A stretch of DNA of 64,000 nucleotides from Oscillatoriaceae cyanobacterium Prado104 (GTDB taxonomy: Bacteria > Cyanobacteriota > Cyanobacteriia > Cyanobacteriales > Microcoleaceae): assembly GCA_025454405.1 (NCBI GenBank), contig JALOON010000003.1, forward strand, positions 124,001-188,000, given 5' to 3'. Shown piece by piece: positions 46,492 through 56,631 of the stretch. The translations under genes were made by a program, and so were the position numbers. How positions within the stretch are numbered: position 1 is the first letter of the stretch; each line of letters starts with the position of its first letter. Under the pieces are notes generated by a model. It was not told the origin of the DNA. It did no database searches and worked only from the letters and a program-made list of their open reading frames with translations.

Positions 46492-49400
46492 CGGTTTGTC
46501 CATCTGCCTGAATAGAAGTATCGGCTGCTTTTTCTCCTAACATCAGGAAGAAAGTATTTTCCAGGTCTTTTTCAAATCGCAAAGATTGAAAAATTTCCGA
46601 CTGCTGCCAAACATCAGCATTAGCAATCACCATATCCGGTTTGACTGACATTACCTTATTCCGGAACTCTTCACCCGTGAGGACTTCTGTCACGCTATAT
46701 CCTCTGGCTTTCAAAGCATCAGCTAAAGTTTTGGCATCCGAGACATTTTCATCCACAATTAAAACTTTTTTCTTAGAAGCACCTTGAGACAGCAGCAAGC
46801 TAATTTCTTCAAGCATAACTTCGCTATCACTTGACTTAATAAAATAGCGATCTACTCCTATTCGATAACCGCGTTGTCGATCTTCCACACCGGAATTAAT
46901 CGCGATCGGAATTCTCATTGTCATCGGGTCATTTTTGAGAATTGCCGCCACATCAAAACCATTCATATCTGGCATCAATACATCTAAAATTATCAGATCG
47001 GGAGGTTCCTGTTTGGCTGATGTAACTGCTTCTCTGCCGTCTTTTGCTTCCTTAACGGCGTAACCTTCTGTCTCCAATTGCTGCCTCAAAAGTTGGCGAA
47101 TGTTGGCATCGTCATCCACCACCATAATAGTTTTTTTGTGACTGCTACCTGTTGTTACAGTTGGCGATACTTGTTCTTTCAACTGTTCGATAAACGTATT
47201 TACTTCAAGTGTGGTAATGTTAACTTCCGATTCTGCTGCAACTTCCAAGGGAAGAGTAAACGAGAAGGTACTACCTTTGCCCCACTCACTTTCTACCCAA
47301 ATTCTGCCGCCGTGATGTTCGACAATTTGCTTGCAAATCGGCAGCCCCAAACCCGTACCTTTCGGCTTGTCTGTCAGGGTATCGCCCACTTGCTTAAATT
47401 TTTCAAACACTTTGGGTTGGTCTGCTTCTGCAATGCCCATACCTGTATCGATGATGCTAATCTTAATTTCACTGCCTATCCTATTAGCTTTACAGGTGAC
47501 AGAACCGGAATCAGTAAATTTTACCGAATTGGAAATTAAATTGATCGCCACCTGAATTAATCTGTCGCGATCGCCCGCAAACTCGGGCAGTCCCTCTTCT
47601 ATTTCTTTAATTAGCAGCAATCCTTTTTGTTCAAACAAAATAGAAGTTGCAGCTATTGCCCGATCGAGCAACTCATGCACCGTTAACGGCTCCATCTTCC
47701 AATCTATCTTTCCTGCCTCCATTTTGGCAAGATCCAACAGGTCGTTGATTAAATCGGTGAGGCGTTTGCCTTCGGCGAGAATTATATTCAAGTTCTCTCC
47801 GACTTGTTTGATGGCACGCTTGACTTTTTTGTCTTCTGTCTGGACGATCGGAAAAACATTTTCTTCAAGTTTCTTGTGAATTAATTTAGCAAAACCGAGG
47901 ACAGAAGTGAGGGGAGTGCGCAGTTCGTGGGAAACTGTCGAAATGAAATCTGTTTTCATGCGATCGACTTCTTTTTCCGCAGTAATATCTCTAATTAAAA
48001 CCACCGAACCGATATATATTGGCTCTTCGCCATCTGAGGGTGCTTGTTTGAGGATCGCAACTGCTGAAGCTTTAGCAAACTTGCCCCCCGCCAGCGATAA
48101 TTCTCTAGTACAAACCGTGCGGGGAGGCTGCATGGTATTAGCTATTAAGTCTGACACTTCACTGCCGAATATCTCCTCAGTCAGTTGACCGTTAATGTCA
48201 TTGTTTTGCATGTCGAACATCTGCGATAAAGCTGGATTAAATCGAGCAATCCTTCCGCTGGCATTTGTGACCAACAACCCGTCAGCAATCGTATCGATAA
48301 TTGAAGTCAAATAACTGAGAGTATCTTGCAGTTCTGCCGTAGCTGCTGTCACCCGATGTTCGAGAGTTTGGCTGTAATTTAACAACTCCTCATTCGAGCG
48401 TTTCAGTTGCCCGGTCATTTGGTTAAAAGCTTCTCCCAAAATGCCAATTTCGTCCTCAGTAAAGACAGGAGCTCTGGCATTGAGATTGCCGCTAGCGACT
48501 TCGATCGCCGCCCCAGCAATATTCAAAAGTGGCAGCGTAATCCGGCGAGAAATCAGATAAACTGCTGTCAATAAAATCCCTGCCGAACTCAATCCAATTA
48601 ACAAAATTTCTCGGGCCAGTTTGTTAGCAGGTTCAAAGGCTTCCTCTTGACTCATTTCTGCCAACAATGCCACGCCCTGCTTGCTCAACCAGCGATAGCT
48701 GCCGATCGCCGGAACTCCCTTATAATTTAAATAAACTCCCGTGCCGCTGATTCCTTTAACAGCCGTATCAATTCCAAAGCTGTTAATACCTTCAGAGAAC
48801 TCCTTAGCTCCGAATTTAGATCCTGATATAAACACATTTCTAATACCAGCTCTTCCTACTAAATAAGTTTCCCCGCTCTTGCCCAAACCAGTTCGCTCTC
48901 GAATTAAAGCATCTACTCGATCCAAATTTAAATTAACCGCCACAACACCGATCCGCTGACCGGCTAAATCCAGCAGAGGAGTAGCGAAAGTAACGATCGG
49001 TTTTCCAGTCCGGCGCGAGGTATAAAAGTTAGGTATAACTGTATCCGCACCTTCGCGAGTAAAGAAAGTTGTAGGATCGCCCAGGGGCAGGTATTTACCC
49101 ATCTTAGATTTGTCTGTAGAGAAGACAACAATGCCACCCTTAGTAGTAATAAAAATTTCTTGCATATCCGGCTTTACTGCGGCTAAATTTGACAAGAACT
49201 TAGCAATGGTTGTGTAAGCCATCAAACCGTTCCAATTGTCAAGCATAACTGCATTGCCCGCAGCTAAACTGACAGCATCTTTTAACTTAGAAATAGCAGC
49301 TTGCGTGCTTTCTCCATAAAAACCGTCTACCGTTCCGCTGTAGTATCCCAAGCTTTTTAGTTTGTTCTGCAGTTCGGCTACTTCAGGTGTCTGAGTACCT

Positions 49401-49714
49401 GGTTCGAGGTTAGGTTGCGCATCCAATTCCGAGTTATTTCGCGAATTTCTCATTTGTAAAAGCACTGCTGATTGAGTGCGTACTTCCGGCATGGCAGCTA
49501 TTAATAGAACATCTTGACGCTGAGTGTTAACCCATTCATTTAACTGAAATTCTTTAAGTGAAGTAGCAACATCAAGTCGATCGACAACCGATCTTTGCAA
49601 GGCATCTCTAGCTCGCACGTAAGCCGCAACTGCTACAATACTTACAGTTACCAACGACAGGAAAAAAAAGTAACTGACAAGCTGAGACAGCAAACTTTTT
49701 CTGATAAATTTCAT
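46478..49714 (-). CDS. Hybrid sensor histidine kinase with a PG-binding-like insert
   Basis: A 1078-residue membrane kinase. A membrane helix (about 12-34) and a second (about 369-390) flank an external sensor of the dCache type. The sensor starts with a segment at about 108-148 that closely matches a PG_binding_1 repeat ([22 protein letters not shown]). HAMP follows at about 390-440, PAS at 465-580, HisKA with His596 ([16 protein letters not shown]), and HATPase ([29 protein letters not shown]). The first receiver has [11 protein letters not shown] with a normal phospho-Asp. The second has MVIANADV, with Asn in the usual Asp position, so it is probably not phosphorylated. Confidence 0.87.
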   Translation of the reverse strand: MKFIRKSLLSQLVSYFFFLSLVTVSIVAVAAYVRARDALQRSVVDRLDVATSLKEFQLNEWVNTQRQDVLLIAAMPEVRTQSAVLLQMRNSRNNSELDAQPNLEPGTQTPEVAELQNKLKSLGYYSGTVDGFYGESTQAAISKLKDAVSLAAGNAVMLDNWNGLMAYTTIAKFLSNLAAVKPDMQEIFITTKGGIVVFSTDKSKMGKYLPLGDPTTFFTREGADTVIPNFYTSRRTGKPIVTFATPLLDLAGQRIGVVAVNLNLDRVDALIRERTGLGKSGETYLVGRAGIRNVFISGSKFGAKEFSEGINSFGIDTAVKGISGTGVYLNYKGVPAIGSYRWLSKQGVALLAEMSQEEAFEPANKLAREILLIGLSSAGILLTAVYLISRRITLPLLNIAGAAIEVASGNLNARAPVFTEDEIGILGEAFNQMTGQLKRSNEELLNYSQTLEHRVTAATAELQDTLSYLTSIIDTIADGLLVTNASGRIARFNPALSQMFDMQNNDINGQLTEEIFGSEVSDLIANTMQPPRTVCTRELSLAGGKFAKASAVAILKQAPSDGEEPIYIGSVVLIRDITAEKEVDRMKTDFISTVSHELRTPLTSVLGFAKLIHKKLEENVFPIVQTEDKKVKRAIKQVGENLNIILAEGKRLTDLINDLLDLAKMEAGKIDWKMEPLTVHELLDRAIAATSILFEQKGLLLIKEIEEGLPEFAGDRDRLIQVAINLISNSVKFTDSGSVTCKANRIGSEIKISIIDTGMGIAEADQPKVFEKFKQVGDTLTDKPKGTGLGLPICKQIVEHHGGRIWVESEWGKGSTFSFTLPLEVAAESEVNITTLEVNTFIEQLKEQVSPTVTTGSSHKKTIMVVDDDANIRQLLRQQLETEGYAVKEAKDGREAVTSAKQEPPDLIILDVLMPDMNGFDVAAILKNDPMTMRIPIAINSGVEDRQRGYRIGVDRYFIKSSDSEVMLEEISLLLSQGASKKKVLIVDENVSDAKTLADALKARGYSVTEVLTGEEFRNKVMSVKPDMVIANADVWQQSEIFQSLRFEKDLENTFFLMLGEKAADTSIQADGQTDEQN

Positions 49715-50236
49715 TTTTTACTTCTCCCTAAATTTAGCTGTTAAGTTTAATTAGTGGAAATCGATCTAAAGGTTTTCTCTGTTGAGTAATGCGTTCTTGA
49801 GTCCTCTGGTCACATCTGCAGTCCGCCAGGGGTTGAAAACCCCTGTCTCAAAGCCAAAGTCCTCTGAAAGAGGACTAATATTAAATCCGGTTGCATCGTC
49901 CTGTGTTCATCTCTCTCTTCTCTCCCTCTGTGTCCTCTGCGTCCCCTGCGGTTCAATCATTCCGATGCTACCGGAAACGATATAATGCCTTCTTCAGTCC
50001 TCTAAAAGAGGACTTTAGCTATTAGCCAGGGACTTAAGTCCCTGGCGGGCTTTTGGCTATTTCACAGAATAGAAAACAGCTATAATTAGAACTTGCATAT
50101 CTCAATCTTATATCATGTCCGGTCGATTGAGAGCGATCTTGAATGTTCGCAGCATCAAACTTTAGTCCTTGATAGAAGAAGGACTAAAGTCCTCACTACA
50201 AACCGTTTTTTTAATTGTAATTGAACGGACACGATC
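49715..50236. repeat. Composite hairpin repeats between kinase and lipoprotein genes
   Basis: Holds the composite also seen at 8139-8267: AGGGGTTGAAAACCCCT (about 49827-49843), GTCCTCTGAAAGAGGAC (about 49859-49875), then GTCCTCTAAAAGAGGAC (about 49998-50014) and AGGGACTTAAGTCCCT. A GACTAAAGTCCTCACTACAAAC unit closes it near 50182-50203. No gene seen. Confidence 0.75.
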
Positions 50237-51634
50237 TTACTTCCAGTTAGCGAAAATTTGCTCGATCTCCTTGATAGCTCGATCGCCCGCTTGTTCCGAC
50301 GATAAACCCTCTTTAACAATACTCTTGAGAGCTTTGCCCCACACATTTTGCGATTGTACTTCGCCGTAAGCTGGGTTGAGAACTGTATAAAATTGGCGAG
50401 TTTGCTGGAGTTGCTTGGCTGCTGCTGCAATGTGCGGGTCTTTAGGGTTAGTTCCCTGCCAAAATGGCTCGTTTAGCAACTGCGGCATCACAGGAAAAAA
50501 GCTCGATCCAGAACTTTGTAAATAGGAATTTAAAATCTGGGGTTGAATCAAGTAAGACAAGAAATCCTTAGCTTCTTTTTTGTATTTAGATGACTCGAAC
50601 AGAGCGACTTGTTTTACCGCCGACAAGTCTATCATTGCTGTACCGTCCGGCTTTTTCGGCCAGTTTGCAGTCACGATCCGATCGAGGTATACATCAGCAT
50701 CTTCTCGCTGGGTAATGGGGATGGAAAGGGAGGGATTGACAGCCATTACTACCTCGCTGTTAAGAAAAGCAATATTATTGTCTGTGTCCGTCCATTCCGC
50801 TGCTTCTGGAGCGTTATATCCATTTTTGTAAGGTCTAGTGAAATCTGTTAAGGCAGCAATAATCCCCTGCCTAACTTTGGGGTTATTGACCAGAAGCTGA
50901 CCGTTTTCGTCTATAATTTTCGCATTGTAAGCTTCCAAGAAATATTCAAATTCAAAGAAAGTATCAGTAGCAGTCGGGGACAAGGTTAAACCAACTCCGT
51001 AGATTTCTTTTTGTCCTTTTTGGCGCAATGTTGACTGCACTTTTTGCCAAAACAGCCAAAAACCTTCCCAGTCTTGAGGTAGATTATTGCGATTGAAACC
51101 TCCCATTTCGATCGAGTTTTGCCAGTAATGAATGTGGGCGGTTTGTTGGGCGATCGGAACTGCATAGTAGCTGCGTTTTTTAGCGACATTATTCTGGTAA
51201 TAAGCCGCTGCTAAAGCGCTGGGGAGGTAGGTGTTTTTTACAGGTTCGAGGACATCAGCAACATCCGCTAATTTGTTCTCCCAAGCCAGACGGGGCAGCA
51301 GGATATAGTCGATCGTTCGGGCGAATACTAAATCGGGCGGTTTCCCTGCCTCAAGTGCAATTTTCACCTCTTTCATTAACACGTCGTTAGTAAATAGAGT
51401 CAGTTCGGCTTTGCTGCCACTCTTGTTTTGCCAATCTGCAACAATCTTTTGAATTGCTTCGTTTTCTAGGGGAAGAAAGCCTTGACTCCACCAAATGCGA
51501 AGCTGGGAATCGCTGGCAGAAACTTGAGTTGTTGATTGAGGGTTGCTGTGGCAGGCAACAAACAAACTAATAACAAATAGGGCAAGCAGTGGGAGTAGAT
51601 ATTGGCGCGCGATCGCTCTAAATAATTGTGGCAT
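50237..51634 (-). CDS. Solute-binding lipoprotein (family 1-like ABC substrate-binding protein)
   Basis: A 465-residue lipoprotein: a hydrophobic signal ends in the lipobox FVAC with Cys28. The mature part looks like an extracellular solute-binding protein of the sugar type (IRWWSQGFLPLENEAIQKIV-like start, LTLFTNDVLMKEVKIALEAGKPPDLVFA, PKVRQGIIAALTDF, DFLSYLIQPQILNSYL). No permease or ATPase gene is adjacent, so it is an orphan component. It precedes the hybrid kinase gene by 522 bases on the same strand; it might present a ligand to that sensor (inference). Confidence 0.8.
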   Translation of the reverse strand: MPQLFRAIARQYLLPLLALFVISLFVACHSNPQSTTQVSASDSQLRIWWSQGFLPLENEAIQKIVADWQNKSGSKAELTLFTNDVLMKEVKIALEAGKPPDLVFARTIDYILLPRLAWENKLADVADVLEPVKNTYLPSALAAAYYQNNVAKKRSYYAVPIAQQTAHIHYWQNSIEMGGFNRNNLPQDWEGFWLFWQKVQSTLRQKGQKEIYGVGLTLSPTATDTFFEFEYFLEAYNAKIIDENGQLLVNNPKVRQGIIAALTDFTRPYKNGYNAPEAAEWTDTDNNIAFLNSEVVMAVNPSLSIPITQREDADVYLDRIVTANWPKKPDGTAMIDLSAVKQVALFESSKYKKEAKDFLSYLIQPQILNSYLQSSGSSFFPVMPQLLNEPFWQGTNPKDPHIAAAAKQLQQTRQFYTVLNPAYGEVQSQNVWGKALKSIVKEGLSSEQAGDRAIKEIEQIFANWK

Positions 51635-52352
51635 AAATTTTACATAGGTGCGATTAAAAAATGGGCGGAGTGAAAATGTTGGTTCGTAATGCGGACTTTA
51701 TTCCGCACTATTCATATCTTGCAGCAATTTCAATAAAGGGATTTCGCGTGGGGTGGGGGCGGGTTTATTTAACCTGTTTGCAAGCTTCAAAGCCCTTGGC
51801 GAACCCGCCCCTACAGGATTCTTGATAATGGTGCAAGATCTGAACACTACGAACTGTTTTTATTAATGGTAATCGATCGAACGCGCGCTCAAACTCCTTA
51901 TGAGAATATCCTGCTTTAATTTGTGACAAGTATCATCTGAGCATTTAACACGCATCACATCTGTTACGATACCATTTCTAGTATATATATTAGAACAATA
52001 GTATTTGGTAAGTCGAACCGCGATCGCAAACAGGGTATACAAAATTTAACAGAATAGTCGCTCGATTGAATACGAGACTGGGAGTGTTTGAAAAATGCTC
52101 CTTCAGATTCAGATGATTTAAACTTCATCCTGAAATTACGATTATCTGCCGTAAATTAAAATTACGTACTGCGGTGAACGCAGGAAATTACGCTGGGGAA
52201 TCACTGCTGTCTTAATGCTTTCCAAGGGTTGCAAGTCGCATGGAGATTTGCCTTTTAGTTCGATCGACACCTGTCGAATTACGACGAGTTTGCAAACTAA
52301 AAATCCCCTTCATCAAAGGACGGGGAGTATCAACAATATAAATTTTTTAAAC
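51635..52352. other. Long leader region before the GAPDH-like gene
   Basis: About 720 bases between divergent genes. It includes the GGGGCGGGTTT/AACCCGCCCCTACAGG inverted repeat (about 51760-51820), the ATAATGGTGCAAGATCT tail, and an AT-rich section (TATATATAT near 51984) likely to contain promoters. No small gene is convincing. Confidence 0.5.
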
Positions 52353-53399
52353 ATGAATGTACCATCCGGCAAAACCAAAACCCTGAGAGTTGCCATTAAC
52401 GGCTTCGGCCGCATCGGCCGCGCGCTGTTTCGCATCTGCCTTAAAGATCCGGCTATCGAAATTGTTGCTATCAACGATTTTTATTTAACACAAGAAGAAA
52501 TTGCCTATCTGTGCAAATATGACTCGATTTACGGCGTACTTCCACAGGCAGTAGAATTAGCAAACGATCGACTATTTGTCGGCGGACAAGCAATCAAAAT
52601 ATTGCAAATCGGAGACTTGAAAAACCTGCCATTTGTTGCTGAGTTAGACATAGATGTCCTCGTAGATGCCAGCGGAGATAGCAGCAATTTTTACGCCAAA
52701 CTAGAATTTCTAGAAAAGTGTCCTTTTCGCACCGCCTTCACAAATTATCCAGCCAACAGGCGATCGCAAGTATACATTTACGGTGCGGAAAATAGCAATA
52801 TATCAACTCTCGGCAAAATAGTCTTCCTGGGAACCTGCGATGCCAATGCAGTTTTGCCGGTTTACAAACAGCTTGCTACCGCTTATGACATTAAGTCGGC
52901 ATCTATTGTAACTCTACATCCTTATCTCAGCCATCAAAACTTACTGGACGGCAAATCGCCAACGCAAGATTTAGAATTAGGCCGCGCCAGTCAGAACAAT
53001 TTAATTCCTAAAACTACTTCCCTTGAATATATAATGAAGGAATATTTTCCCGATCGCCAAGATGAAATCGCGATTATGTCTTTCCGCATCCCGACAAACG
53101 CTGTCGCTAATGCCAACCTGCATCTGGTATTTGAAGAATCAATAAGCAAACAGTTGTTACAGTCAACTTTAGCTGAATGGTGCGGTACAATATGGGCTGG
53201 TATCGGACTCTATTCTCAGGAAAAATGCGTGTCGATCGACTATTTAGCCGCGCCCTATTCATTCATTATCGACCATCACTGGATCGATACTGCTGGCAAT
53301 CAAGCCAGGATATCTTTATGGTACGACAATGAATGGGGATATTCTTCAAGGGTTTATGATTTTTTAAAAGATGTACTCGCACAAGAATCCCCTCGATGA
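52353..53399 (+). CDS. Divergent glyceraldehyde-3-phosphate dehydrogenase homologue
   Basis: A 348-residue GAPDH-family protein from ATG 52353. The Rossmann motif INGFGRIGR and AIND after strand 2 (NAD-type) are present. The catalytic region is FLGTCDANAVLP: Cys162 is kept but the usual SCTTN neighbours are not. His189 aligns to the catalytic His in VTLHPYLSHQ. GRASQNNLIP and WYDNEWGYSSRVYDF match the phosphate-binding and C-terminal signatures. The changed active-site surroundings suggest a side-pathway aldehyde or erythrose-4-phosphate-type substrate, not main glycolysis. It starts a same-strand run of GAPDH, two SDRs and an AEC permease. Confidence 0.78.
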   Translation: MNVPSGKTKTLRVAINGFGRIGRALFRICLKDPAIEIVAINDFYLTQEEIAYLCKYDSIYGVLPQAVELANDRLFVGGQAIKILQIGDLKNLPFVAELDIDVLVDASGDSSNFYAKLEFLEKCPFRTAFTNYPANRRSQVYIYGAENSNISTLGKIVFLGTCDANAVLPVYKQLATAYDIKSASIVTLHPYLSHQNLLDGKSPTQDLELGRASQNNLIPKTTSLEYIMKEYFPDRQDEIAIMSFRIPTNAVANANLHLVFEESISKQLLQSTLAEWCGTIWAGIGLYSQEKCVSIDYLAAPYSFIIDHHWIDTAGNQARISLWYDNEWGYSSRVYDFLKDVLAQESPR

Positions 53400-53488
53400 A
53401 TCGGCGGTTAAAATCATCTCTTGTCACGCAAAGACTCGGCGGTTTAAACCGCTTTGGGGGTGCCAAATCGAATGTGGCGAAGCGCCCT

Positions 53489-53540
53489 TTCGACCTCAAA
53501 CTCGGATATGCTTTGCTCGTTATCCGAGTTTGAGGTCGAA
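53489..53540. repeat. Perfect 20-bp hairpin between gapdh-like and SDR genes
   Basis: Arms 53489-53508 and 53521-53540 are exact inverted copies (arm TTCGACCTCAAACTCGGATA), with a 12-base loop. No T-run follows. It could cause attenuation or stabilise the upstream message. It is followed by AGTCGGCNNNCGCC repeats (about 53572-53625). Confidence 0.9.
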
Positions 53541-53680
53541 CATCCGATTTTCACCCCCAACTACACAAACAAAGTCGGCCTACGCCGACTCAAGAATCAA
53601 GTCGGCATGCGCCGATTCAAGAATTAAGAGGGCCAGAAATTCGATCGCGCGCAGTTTCAGATAGCAAATATAGTGTTTGT

Positions 53681-54463
53681 ATGGAAAATCAATTTATAAA
53701 ATATCCCGACTTGGCCGATCGAACAGTAGTAATTACTGGAACAAATAGAGGAATCGGCGAAACTCTCGTCAAAGCATTTCTCGGTTGTCAGTGTCGGGTT
53801 ATCGCCGTCTACCGCCAAGATAAACCCTGCATTAGCTTTCCAGATATCGCAGAAGATCGGTTAATTTTATTGAAAGCAGATATTGGCGATCGCACCGCAT
53901 TTGCCAATTGGCTAACTGAATTTGAATTGTCCGGAAATCGGGTGGACATACTTGTAAATAATGCAGGAGTGCTGAAAAATACGCCTTTGCTGGAGTGCGA
54001 TGAAAATGATTGGCACTATATTATGGATGTCAATCTGAAAAATACCTTCTTTTTGTCGCAATTATTTGCCAAACACATGAAAAAACACGGTGGTGGAGTA
54101 ATTATTAATGCCTCATCATTTGCTGCCAAAATTGCGGCCGGCAATTGCGGAATCTATGCTGCTTCAAAATCAGCTTTGCAGGCGCTGACAAAGTGCATGG
54201 CTGCGGAATGGGCTCCCTATGGAATTCGCGTCAACGGTTTTATGCCGGGAATGATTCCGACGAGAATGTCCGCACCCGCGATCGCCCGCAAACAAGACCA
54301 GTTAATTAATGATATCAGCCTGCACCGATTTGGCACAACTGAAGAAGTAGCTAATGCGGTATTATTTTTAGCATCCAATGCTGCCTCATATATCACCGGT
54401 ATCGACCTAGAAGTTAGCGGAGGTAAGTTTTTAATTCAAGATCCAGAATCACCTTGGCTTTAA
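53681..54463 (+). CDS. Short-chain dehydrogenase/reductase (cluster member 1)
   Basis: A 260-residue classical SDR. The cofactor loop is VVITGTNRGIGETLV. NNAGVLKN and the catalytic INASSFAAKIAAGNCGIYAASKSAL (Ser, Tyr, Lys) are complete. The C-terminal region ASYITGIDLEVSGGKFL fits the family. It belongs to the KR/sugar dehydrogenase group, but the substrate cannot be told. It follows the GAPDH-like gene, with a 281-base spacer that contains a strong hairpin. Confidence 0.85.
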   Translation: MENQFIKYPDLADRTVVITGTNRGIGETLVKAFLGCQCRVIAVYRQDKPCISFPDIAEDRLILLKADIGDRTAFANWLTEFELSGNRVDILVNNAGVLKNTPLLECDENDWHYIMDVNLKNTFFLSQLFAKHMKKHGGGVIINASSFAAKIAAGNCGIYAASKSALQALTKCMAAEWAPYGIRVNGFMPGMIPTRMSAPAIARKQDQLINDISLHRFGTTEEVANAVLFLASNAASYITGIDLEVSGGKFLIQDPESPWL

Positions 54464-54604
54464 ATAGTTGATAGTTGACAGTTGACAGTTGACAGTGGTA
54501 ATTGGTAATTCTCTCATTCTCCCACTCTCCCCATCTCCCACTCTCCCCATCTCCCACTCTCCCCATCTCCCCCTCTCTCTTCTTCCTTTTAAATCCGATA
54601 ACTT
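54464..54604. repeat. Short repeats between the two SDR genes
   Basis: A TTGACAG run (about 54470-54496) is followed by a CTCTCCCCATCTCCCA tract of pyrimidine repeats (about 54514-54585). Confidence 0.85.
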
Positions 54605-55372
54605 ATGTACAGTGTAGAAGACAAAATTGCAATAATTACAGGTGCGGCCGGAGGCATAGGATTCGAGCTAGCAAAAACCTTTGCTAAACTCGGCGCTAAA
54701 GTAGTAGCGATCGATGCCAAAGAACAAGACTCAGAAACCTTCAAATCGACTTTTTCTGGTGTCAAACACCAACCTCTAATAATTACAGCCGATTTGACTA
54801 AAATGGAAGAGATCGAACGATCGATCGCTTTAACCGAAACCCAATGGAATCGCCCCGACATTCTAATTAATTGTTTGGGAGTCAACACCCGAAAACCAAT
54901 TGAAAACTACACTCCTGAAGAATGGGACAAGATACTAGATGTTAATTTAAAGTCAGTTTTTTTTATGACTCAAAAAGTATCGGAACGGATGAAATTAAAT
55001 GCTTGCGGCAAGATAGTTAGCATCAGTTCGATGATGGGAATTATTACCTGGGATGGTGCGGGCAAGTTTTCTCTAGCCCCTTATTCAGCAAGCAAAGCAG
55101 GTTTAATTTCGATTACGAAATCCTTTGCTTTGGCACTGGCATCCCACAACATTACAGTCAATTCTGTATGTCCGGGTTTTGTGGATACTCCCTTAGTAGC
55201 TGCTGTGAAAAATGACCCCATTCTTTTTGAAGATATTATCTCTCGCACTCCCCTGCGAAGGTTCGCAGATACATCAGAAATAGTAGCACCAGTTCTGTTT
55301 TTGTCAACAGAAGCTAGCAGCTACATTACAGGTCACTCTTTGTTAGTTGATGGCGGTTGGAACGTGCAGTAA
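54605..55372 (+). CDS. Short-chain dehydrogenase/reductase (cluster member 2)
   Basis: A 255-residue classical SDR. Cofactor motif IAIITGAAGGIGFELA, then INCLGVNTRKP in place of the usual NNAG, VSISSMMGIITWDGAG, and APYSASKAG with Tyr and Lys. The end ASSYITGHSLLVDGGW is conserved. It is 55-58% of the same length class as cluster member 1 but a distinct subfamily. It is 20 bases before the AEC permease gene. Confidence 0.85.
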   Translation: MYSVEDKIAIITGAAGGIGFELAKTFAKLGAKVVAIDAKEQDSETFKSTFSGVKHQPLIITADLTKMEEIERSIALTETQWNRPDILINCLGVNTRKPIENYTPEEWDKILDVNLKSVFFMTQKVSERMKLNACGKIVSISSMMGIITWDGAGKFSLAPYSASKAGLISITKSFALALASHNITVNSVCPGFVDTPLVAAVKNDPILFEDIISRTPLRRFADTSEIVAPVLFLSTEASSYITGHSLLVDGGWNVQ

Positions 55373-55391
55373 ACTCTCCAGAAAGTTGCAT

Positions 55392-56417
55392 ATGTTAAAC
55401 GTGGAAAATCCGCTAATTCAACTTTATATTCGTCTCATAGGAGGAGTGCTATCCGGTTTCATTCTCGGTCGCCTGCTGCCAAAAAACTCTGCAACTTATC
55501 TAGCCAAATTTCTTTTTTTCTTTGGCACGCCATTTAGCATCCTAGCATTCATGCGGCGGGCTAACTTGTCCGGCGCTATTTTAATTGCTCCGCTAACCGC
55601 ATGGATTGCCATCTTAGTAGGTGCTGGATTGGCTTGGATTTGGATAGATTTAGGAGTGACTGAAGAACGGCTAAAATCGATTTCACGCGGCATAGAATCC
55701 GTAAATCAGTTAGAGCAAAAAAGTGCGATCGCCTGCGATATTTCAGAAATAAAAACCTCTTGGAGTCAGCGGACGCAAGGCAGTTTTTTGTTAGCCATGA
55801 TGGTTGGCAACACGGGATTTTTAGGCATCCCAGTCATCTTATCTTTATTGGGTTCAGATTTGTTTGCGTGGGCTTTGTTTTACGACTTGCTGGGAACGGG
55901 AATGGGACTTAACGTATTAGGAATTGCCCTAGCATCTCATTATGGCAACAGCACCCAGCACCGGGATAAATTCGCTCCGGTACTGGCAATATTAAAAAAT
56001 CCATCCCTCTGGGCTTTTGGCATAGGATTTGTATCGCGCAGTTTGCCACTACCATTACAGACAGAAAAGATTGTACAAACAGGAGCTTGGGGCGTCATTA
56101 CTTTATCATTAATTACGATCGGAATGCAGTTGAGCAAATTAACATCCTTACAGAACCTCAAACAAGGATTAACCTGCTTGGCAATTAAAATGTTCTTGAC
56201 TCCTTTAGTAGTTGGCACGGGATTAATGTTTTTCGGGGTGACAGGACCGGCCAGATTGTTGTTAGTCCTGCAAATGGCAATGCCGCCAGCTTTTGGCACT
56301 ACTTTGCTAGCAGAAGCATTCAATCTCGATCGCGAACTAGCAGTGACAACAGTTGCGATCGGCTGCGTTACTTTATTATTGACAATCCCGATCTGGATGT
56401 GGCTGTTTGGTTTCTGA
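55392..56417 (+). CDS. Auxin efflux carrier (AEC) family permease
   Basis: A 341-residue protein with about ten membrane helices from ATG 55392 (MLNVENPL). It resembles the AEC family, which moves organic acids such as malonate or malate and, in plants, auxin. Features are GGVLSGFILGRLLP at the start, GNTGFLGIPVILSLLG, and LQMAMPPAFGTTLLAEAFNLD near the end. Located right after an SDR gene on the same strand, it may export the product, or import a substrate, of the GAPDH/SDR cluster (inference). Confidence 0.8.
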   Translation: MLNVENPLIQLYIRLIGGVLSGFILGRLLPKNSATYLAKFLFFFGTPFSILAFMRRANLSGAILIAPLTAWIAILVGAGLAWIWIDLGVTEERLKSISRGIESVNQLEQKSAIACDISEIKTSWSQRTQGSFLLAMMVGNTGFLGIPVILSLLGSDLFAWALFYDLLGTGMGLNVLGIALASHYGNSTQHRDKFAPVLAILKNPSLWAFGIGFVSRSLPLPLQTEKIVQTGAWGVITLSLITIGMQLSKLTSLQNLKQGLTCLAIKMFLTPLVVGTGLMFFGVTGPARLLLVLQMAMPPAFGTTLLAEAFNLDRELAVTTVAIGCVTLLLTIPIWMWLFGF

Positions 56418-56631
56418 CAAAAAAATGATTTCCGCAAAAAACTAGATAAATACGATACCCGGATTTGGTATTAGTCGCGATCGCAGCAAGGTTCCTAGCC
56501 GAAGCGGGCCGAGATGTTCCCCAAGATTGTCTCTTCTGAGCTGCGAAGAATTAAATTCGATAGCTAGCAACTCTTATCGGGCTATAATAGACTTTGGCCG
56601 ATCGAGCCTAACTATCAGGAATCGTTGTCTC

